Assembly (NCBI GenBank): GCA_963802765.1
Contig: CAWDJZ010000002.1
Location: 78,464-142,463 of the forward strand
Direction: 5' to 3'
Source of the DNA: Gaiellasilicea sp963802765
GTDB lineage: Bacteria; Actinomycetota; Thermoleophilia; Gaiellales; Gaiellaceae
DNA length: 64,000 bases
Every line of letters begins with the position of its first letter. Positions within the stretch are counted from its first letter, which is position 1. Positions 59,098 to 64,000 of the stretch are shown in pieces. The notes under the pieces are model-generated. The model was given only the letters and a program-made list of their open reading frames with translations, searched no databases and was not told the DNA's origin. A program made the translations under genes and the position numbers.

Positions 59098-60584
59098 CAG
59101 AACGGGAACGGATGCGAGCCGCTCTGCACGGTGATCCAGCGAAGCTCGGTGAACTCGTCGACGACCGCGGAGCCGCCGAAGCGGCCGAAGCCGCTGTCCT
59201 TGACGCCGCCGAACGGCATCTGCGGCTCGTCCCCGACCGGCTGGTCGTTGATGTGGACGATCCCGGCCTCGATCCGCTGCGCGAGCGCGAGCCCGCGGTC
59301 GGCGTTCTGGGTGATGATCCCGGACGCCAGGCCGTAGGTGGTCGCGTTCGCGCGCTCGACCGCCTCGTCGGCGCTGTCGACGACCTCGATCGCCGCGACC
59401 GGCCCGAACGTCTCCAGCCGCGCGAACTCGGCGTCGTCGGGCACGTCGGCGAGGAGCGTGGCCTGGAAGCACGGGCCCTCGGCCTCGCCGCCCGCCAGCA
59501 CCCGGGCGCCCTTGCCGACGGCGTCGGCGACGCGGCCCTTGACGGTCTCGAGCGCGTTCTCGTCGATGAGCGGGCCGATGATCGTGTCGTGCTCCTTCGG
59601 GTCGCCCACCTTGAGGCCCTTCGTCTTCGCCGCGAGCTGCTCGACGAACGCGTCCGCGATCGGGCGCTCGACGATGATCTTCCGGGCCGACATGCAGATC
59701 TGGCCCTGGTGGAGGAAGGCCCCGAACGCCGTCGCGTTCACCGCGTACTCGAGGTCGGCGTCGGCGAGCACGATCAGCGGGTTGTAGCCGCCCAGCTCGA
59801 GCAGGATCCGCTTCAGGTTCCGGCCCGCCGCCTCGGCGAGCTTCCGCCCGGTCGCGGTCGACCCGGTGAAGTTGAGCCGGCGCACGTGCGGGTTCTCGAC
59901 CAGCTCGTCGCCGATCGGCCCTGCCTCGCCGGGCGCGTGCGTGACGACGTTGAGCACGCCCGCCGGCAGCCCCGCCTCGGTGAGGATCTCGCCCCAGAGC
60001 AGGCCGCCGACCACCGGCGAGTGCTCCGACGGCTTCAGCACGACCGTGTTGCCGAGCGCGAGCGGCGCCGCGATCGAGCGCGCCGAGAGGATCAGCGCCG
60101 CGTTCCAGGGCGCGATCGCGCCGACGACCCCGACCGGGCGGCGCAGGCCCATCGAGAACGCGCCCGTGTCGGAGGGGATCACCTCGCCGAGCGGCGCGTA
60201 GGCGAGTGCCGCCGCCTGCCGGAGGAGGCCGGGTACGAAGACGTGCGCCTGGAACATCCCGAAGCCGAACGTGCTGCCGGTCTCGCGCGCGAGCAGCGAG
60301 ACGATCTCGTCCTGGCGCGCCTCGAGGATGTCCGCGGCCTTGAGGAAGACGCCCTGCCGAACAGCCGGGGGCGTCTGCGACCAGGCCGGGAAGGCGGCCT
60401 GAGCGGCCTCGACCGCACGGGCGGCGTCCTCGCGTCCGCCGGCGGCAACCTCGGCGACGACCTCGCCGGTGAAGGGATCGAGGGACTCGAACGTGCGCCC
60501 GTCGGCGGCGTCGACCCACTCGCCGCCGATGAACTGGCGGCCTTGCGAGGCGCCTGCCTGCGTCCGCTCCTGCTGCAGCTCCAT
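59097..60584 (-). CDS. aldehyde dehydrogenase, vanillin/benzaldehyde dehydrogenase-like
   Basis: 495-residue NAD(P)-dependent ALDH. Motifs: FIGGEWVDAADGRTFESLDPF, GAIAPWNAALILSARSIAAPLALGNTVVLKPSEHSP (cofactor strand), FTGSTATGRKLAEAAG, LELGGYNPLIVL (general base Glu), HQGQICMSARKIIV (catalytic Cys) and NDQPVGDEPQMPFGGVKDSGFGRFGG, a C-terminal wording typical of vanillin and benzaldehyde dehydrogenases. It probably oxidises an aromatic aldehyde such as vanillin to its acid. First gene of the operon with pcaIJHG, divergent from the IclR regulator; a minus-strand TAGGGT at 60620-60615 is a possible -10. Confidence 0.87.
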   Translation of the reverse strand: MELQQERTQAGASQGRQFIGGEWVDAADGRTFESLDPFTGEVVAEVAAGGREDAARAVEAAQAAFPAWSQTPPAVRQGVFLKAADILEARQDEIVSLLARETGSTFGFGMFQAHVFVPGLLRQAAALAYAPLGEVIPSDTGAFSMGLRRPVGVVGAIAPWNAALILSARSIAAPLALGNTVVLKPSEHSPVVGGLLWGEILTEAGLPAGVLNVVTHAPGEAGPIGDELVENPHVRRLNFTGSTATGRKLAEAAGRNLKRILLELGGYNPLIVLADADLEYAVNATAFGAFLHQGQICMSARKIIVERPIADAFVEQLAAKTKGLKVGDPKEHDTIIGPLIDENALETVKGRVADAVGKGARVLAGGEAEGPCFQATLLADVPDDAEFARLETFGPVAAIEVVDSADEAVERANATTYGLASGIITQNADRGLALAQRIEAGIVHINDQPVGDEPQMPFGGVKDSGFGRFGGSAVVDEFTELRWITVQSGSHPFPF

Positions 60585-60640
60585 CGCGTCCTCCTTCGTC
60601 TGCGGATCGGCCCGACCCTATCAACCTGTTCGAGAAGACA

Positions 60641-60674
60641 GGACGTTGTCCCGACATGTGGAACGTGGTAGCGT
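60641..60674 (+). promoter_or_regulatory. iclR promoter with overlapping palindrome
   Basis: TTGTCC (60646-60651), 17 bases, TAGCGT (60669-60674), then the ATG ten bases on. The inverted repeat GGAC-GTT-GTCC (60641-60651) overlaps the -35 and sits between the two divergent genes, a plausible IclR site. Confidence 0.55.
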
Positions 60675-60684
60675 CCCGCGCCTG

Positions 60685-61491
60685 ATGACAGCGGTCTCGT
60701 CGACCCGGCAGGCCACCTGGTCGCAGTCGCTCGAGCGCGGTCTCGCCATCCTCTCGGCGTTCGGCTCCGACCGCTCGACGATCGGCGTCAGCGAGCTCTC
60801 GCGGGAGCTCGGCCTGACCCGGAGCACCACGCACCGCTACATCGCCACGCTCACGTCGCTCGGCTACCTGCAGCAGGACGCCGAGACGAAGCGCTATCGC
60901 CTCGGGCCGCGGGTGCTCGACCTCGGCTTCGCCGCGATCAACTCGATGGACATCCGCGACATCTCCTTGCCGCATCTGCAGGCGTTGACCGACGCGACCG
61001 GCTTCACCGCGAACATGGCCGTGCTCGACGGCGCCGACGTCGTCTACATCGAGCGCTGCCGCACCTCGCGCTCCGGGCAGCGGGAGATCGACCTCAACCT
61101 CCACGTCGGCTCGCGCCTGCCCGCCTACTGCACCGCGATGGGCAAGGCGCTGCTCGCCTTCGTGCCGGCCGAGCGGCTCGAGGGGATCCTCGACCGGGTC
61201 GAGCTCGTCGCCCGGGGCCCCAACACGATCACGGACCGCGCCGCCCTCCTGGCCGAGCTCGAACGCATCCGCGAGCGGGACCTGGCGGTGAACAACGAGG
61301 AGCTCGCCTACGGCCTGCGCTCGATCGCCGCCCCGATCCGGTCCCGCTCCGGCGAGGTCGTCGCGGCGCTGAACCTCGCCGTGCACCAGACGATGGTCTC
61401 GATGGACGATCTGATCGTCAGGTTCGGGCCGGCGGTCAAGCGCACCGCGGCGGCCATCTCGGCCGAGATCGGCCCCCGCTCCGCCGCCTAG
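60685..61491 (+). CDS. IclR-family regulator, PcaR/PobR-like
   Basis: 268 residues. Winged helix: SLERGLAILSAFGSDRSTIGVSELSRELGLTRSTTHRYIATLTSLGYL (core GLTRSTTHRYIATL). IclR effector domain: LPHLQALTDATGFTANMAVLDGADVVYIER, HVGSRLPAYCTAMGKALLAFVP and ELAYGLRSIAAPIRSRSGEVVAALNLAV (all familiar IclR blocks). PcaR/PobR-type members respond to beta-ketoadipate or 4-hydroxybenzoate. ATG 60685 lies four bases after the predicted transcription start. Divergent from the ALDH-pca operon it probably controls. Confidence 0.88.
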   Translation: MTAVSSTRQATWSQSLERGLAILSAFGSDRSTIGVSELSRELGLTRSTTHRYIATLTSLGYLQQDAETKRYRLGPRVLDLGFAAINSMDIRDISLPHLQALTDATGFTANMAVLDGADVVYIERCRTSRSGQREIDLNLHVGSRLPAYCTAMGKALLAFVPAERLEGILDRVELVARGPNTITDRAALLAELERIRERDLAVNNEELAYGLRSIAAPIRSRSGEVVAALNLAVHQTMVSMDDLIVRFGPAVKRTAAAISAEIGPRSAA

Positions 61492-61532
61492 GCCCGGGAA
61501 GAAAGAGGGCGCCCGGCGCGTCGGGTTCCCAC

Positions 61533-62981
61533 ATGGCGAGGACAGCGACGGCTGCTGCTGAGACCGGAGCCGCCCGCCCAGGCGGCCTACGAGCCCGCGG
61601 ACGAGCGGCGCGCATTCGCAGGCTTCCTCAGCCGCTGTCCGGCTTCCGCACCACGCATCGCCTCGACGAGCTGCGCGCGACCGAGTACCGGCGCCTGGAC
61701 GCGACGGGACAGGTCTACCTCGACTACACGGGCGCGGGCCTCTACGCGGAGTCGCAGCTCGAGGCCCATCTCGACCTGCTCGGACGGAGGTGCTCGGCAA
61801 CCCGCACTCCGACAGCCCGGCCTCGGCGGAGGCAACCGAGCTGGTGGAGCGAGCGCGGCGGGCCGTGCTGCGCTACTTCAACGCGTCGGCGGAGGAATAC
61901 GCCGTCGTCTTCACGGCAAACGCGACCGGCGCGCTCAGGCTGGTGGGGGAGGCGTACCCGTTCGGCGCCGGCAGCCGCCTTCTGCTCACGTCCGACAACC
62001 ACAACTCGGTGAACGGGATTCGCGAGTTCGCGCGCGCTGCGGGCGCGACGACCACGTACGTGCCCGGGACGACGCCCGCGCTGCGCGTCGACGAGGACGT
62101 GCTCGAGTCGTTGCTGCGGGACGCCGACGGTGGGCACCGCAACCTGTTCGCCTACCCGGCGCAGTCGAACTTCTCGGGCGTCCAGCACCCGCTCGAGTGG
62201 ATTCCGCGAGCACAGGCGGCCGGCTGGGACGTGCTGGTGGACGGTGCGGCGTTCGTGCCGACGAACCGGCTCGACCTCGGCGAGTGGCAGCCGGACTTCG
62301 TCGCGATCTCGCTGTACAAGCTGCTCGGCTATCCGACCGGAGTCGGCTGCCTCCTCGCCCGTAAGCAGGCGCTGGCCCGGCTGCACCGGCCGTGGTTCGC
62401 CGGCGGCACGATCGCCACCGTGAGCGTCCAGGGCGACTGGCACACGATGGCGGACGGGGAGGCCCGGTTCGAGGACGGAACGCTGAACTTCCTCGCGCTG
62501 CCGGCCGTCGAGCAGGGGCTCGCGCTCGTCGAACGGATCGGGATCGACACGATCCACACGCGTGTCCGGTGCCTCACCGGCTGGTTGCTGGACGAGCTGG
62601 CCGCGTTGCGGCACGCGGGCGGGAGGGCCGCGGTCGAGATCTACGGGCCGCGGACGACGGATCGGCGCGGCGGCACGATTTCCTTCAACCTCGTGCGGCC
62701 GGACGGGCGGCTGGTGGACATCCGGATCGTCGAACGGCTCGCCGCCGCGCACGGCATCTCGCTGCGCACGGGCTGCTTCTGCAACCCGGGCGCCTCGGAG
62801 CTCGCCTTCGGCTTCCCTCGGGCGGCGCTCCGCCGCCCGACCGGCTCCGAAGGGTCGTACGAGTACCTGCGCGGCACTCGGCTTCGAGAGCGGCGGCGCA
62901 GTCCGCGCCTCGGTCGGGCCGGTGACGACGTTCGGCGACGTCTACCGCTTCATGCGCTTCGTCTCGGCCTTCACGGGCTGA
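61533..62981 (+). CDS. MoCo-sulfurase-like cysteine desulfurase (class V aminotransferase fold), frameshifted
   Basis: PLP enzyme resembling the N-terminal domain of eukaryotic MoCo sulfurase and its bacterial relatives. Marks: VYLDYTGAGLYAESQLEAHL, GNPHSDSPASAEATELVERARR, VVFTANATGALRLVGEAYPF, VDGAAFVPTNRLDLG, ISLYKLLGYPTGVGCLLA (PLP lysine), RTGCFCNPGASEL (active-site Cys region) and SVGPVTTFGDVYRFMRFV at the end. Frame shifts at about 61638, 61783 (one missing base) and 62870-62880. The true N-terminus is uncertain: the first 35 codons after ATG 61533 look weak, while AAYEPADERRAFAGFLSRCP in another frame looks like protein. Confidence 0.75.
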
Positions 62982-62991
62982 CCCGCTGTGC

Positions 62992-63025
62992 GTGGGTGAC
63001 CCGCGCGCCCGCGCGGGCCACCCAC
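62992..63025. terminator. bidirectional terminator hairpin
   Basis: Arms GTGGGTGACCCGCGCG (62992-63007) and CGCGCGGGCCACCCAC (63010-63025) pair with a single mismatch around two bases, between the desulfurase-like gene and the convergent carboxypeptidase. Confidence 0.75.
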
Positions 63026-63033
63026 AATCGTGC

Positions 63034-64000
63034 TCAGCCCGGTCCGCCGCCGCAGGGCTCGCCGTCGCCGAAGGGGATGTCCTCCCAGCCGGTGCCGGGA
63101 TGGCGCGTACAGGCTCCCGTCGGCGGCCGCCTCGAGCACGGCCATCGTCGGCCGCACGAACAGCTGCTCGAGCATGCCGTTGCTCTTCTGTCCCACGGAG
63201 CGCACCTCGTAGAAGATCGCGCCCTGGGTCTCGAAGCCCGGGTCGCTCCCGTCCGGCCCGGGGCCGCCAAGCAGCATGCGGCTGATCACGGCGTTCGTGA
63301 TGTCGATCAGCGGATAGCGCGCGACGTTGCCGGGGCCGAGCCGCGACACCGCGGCCGTCGAGATCATCGCCATCTGCCTGTTGGTCAGCCACTGGAGCGC
63401 GGTCATGCGGCTTGGGTCGATCGACCGCGCGCCGATCTGGAACGTGTTGAGCTCGTTGGTACCAGCCACGATCGGGCTCTGGCCCATGTGGTGCAGGTCG
63501 AGCGCCAACCGCGGCCTCGTCGCCTCCCACAGCTCGTAGAAGGCGCGCGACTCGGGCTGCTGGAACAGCTCCCAGTCGCGATTGAGGTCGATTCGGAGCG
63601 GCGTCGTGCTCTGGCGGATGTTCGCCGTGGCGCCGTCCGGGTTGTACATCGGGATCACGATCACCGTCAGCCGGTCGCGGATGCAGACGCGCGTCGGCGT
63701 TCCCGCTGCTGGCCAGATACTTGAGGATCTGCAGCACGGCTTCGGTGCTGTGCAGCTCGTTCCCGTGGATCCTGGCCTGGAGCCAGAAGACGTCGGGCCC
63801 GTCGCCGACGGTCGCGTAGAGCAGCTCGCGGCCTTCGCCGGACAGCCCGGCGCTCGCGATCTCGACCTCGCCCTGGCTCGAGCTCGCGATCGAGTTGAGC
63901 TGCCGCACGACCTCCTCGTACGACGGCAGGCTGCTGAGCTGGACCTGCTGCTCGCCTTCGATGCACGGCCCGCCGGGAACGCCGCTCGGCGGGTCGGCGG
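63034..64000 (-). CDS. M14 zinc carboxypeptidase-like protein, partial and frameshifted
   Basis: The frame is open at the right edge (minus strand: PGGPCIEGEQQVQLSSLPSYEEVV), so the 5' end lies outside the window. M14 marks: ARIHGNELHSTEAVLQIL (zinc His and Glu in HGNE), VIPMYNPDGATANIRQSTTPLRIDLNRDW (core NPDG and DLNRDW) and LALDLHHMGQ (third zinc ligand His in DLHH). One extra base near 63700 separates the first two blocks and another near 63110 shifts the end, which then reads GTGWEDIPFGDGEPCGGGPG and stops at 63034. Cleaves C-terminal amino acids or related amides; substrate unknown. Confidence 0.78.

Noticed and set aside
1..64000. tRNA, rRNA, riboswitch or prophage features
   Set aside because: I looked at the intergenic gaps, all shorter than 250 bases, and saw no cloverleaf, rRNA stretch, T-box or SAM/cobalamin-type leader, and no integrase or phage structural genes.

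Overview
This is a high-GC, almost gap-free bacterial window with many GTG/TTG starts, ATGA/GTGA gene overlaps, a SepF-YggT-DivIVA division cluster, MEP-pathway genes and leaderless-looking promoters. All of this points to an actinobacterium. The gene content (tandem GH15 trehalase-like enzymes, XRE regulator behind proS, LAL regulators) suggests class Thermoleophilia, but that placement is inference. No rRNA, tRNA, CRISPR or phage genes were recognised.

Layout. 1-7.5 kb: carbohydrate and small-molecule genes (two GH15 enzymes, a GT4-like glycosyltransferase, EEP hydrolase, class V aminotransferase, HD hydrolase). 7.5-27.2 kb: a conserved housekeeping block running rightwards: murA, a degenerate HisB paralogue, ridA, a tRNA nucleotidyltransferase-like gene, pgeF, yggS, sepF, yggT, divIVA, yggU, traR/dksA-like, lspA, rluD, rpsB, tsf, pyrH, frr, uppS, cdsA, dxr, rseP, ispG, proS and an XRE regulator. 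27.3-33.8 kb: alcohol dehydrogenase, then a leftward pcaB-pcaD-pcaC-pobA operon and an MFS exporter. 33.8-38.2 kb: a 907-residue LAL/LuxR regulator, a duplicated copy of its 3' end plus promoter, and three small genes ending at a strong terminator.

38.2-61.5 kb is an aromatic-catabolism island. A leftward operon encodes a DUF1932 dehydrogenase, DUF6282 hydrolase, GalB-like hydratase, LigK/GalC-like aldolase, XylE-type extradiol dioxygenase, fused MetF-MetV reductase and a LigM-type tetrahydrofolate-dependent O-demethylase. Divergently come a GntR regulator, a second LigM paralogue, a complete Liv-type ABC importer, a secreted alpha/beta hydrolase, another GntR regulator and a GNAT protein. 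A second leftward operon carries a vanillin-dehydrogenase-like ALDH, pcaI, pcaJ, pcaH, pcaG and a MetE-like methyltransferase, divergent from an IclR regulator. 61.5-64 kb: a MoCo-sulfurase-like PLP enzyme and a partial M14 carboxypeptidase.

How it fits together (inference). Methoxylated lignin-type aromatics are taken up, aldehydes are oxidised to acids, and methyl groups are moved to tetrahydrofolate by the two LigM proteins. Methyl-THF is then reoxidised by MetF-MetV or used by the MetE-like protein. Protocatechuate goes through the beta-ketoadipate branch (PcaGH, B, C, D, IJ). The leftward 38-45 kb operon looks like a 4,5-cleavage/gallate branch in which the dioxygenase, dehydrogenase and lactonase steps may be filled by families not known for them.

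Caveats. About twenty-five single-base frameshifts, nearly all one extra base, break otherwise well conserved genes. Only two lie in the first 28 kb. They are most simply sequencing or assembly errors, so coordinates of affected genes span the whole reconstructed frame. The window also holds three copies of a dual-hairpin interspersed element placed at operon gene junctions.
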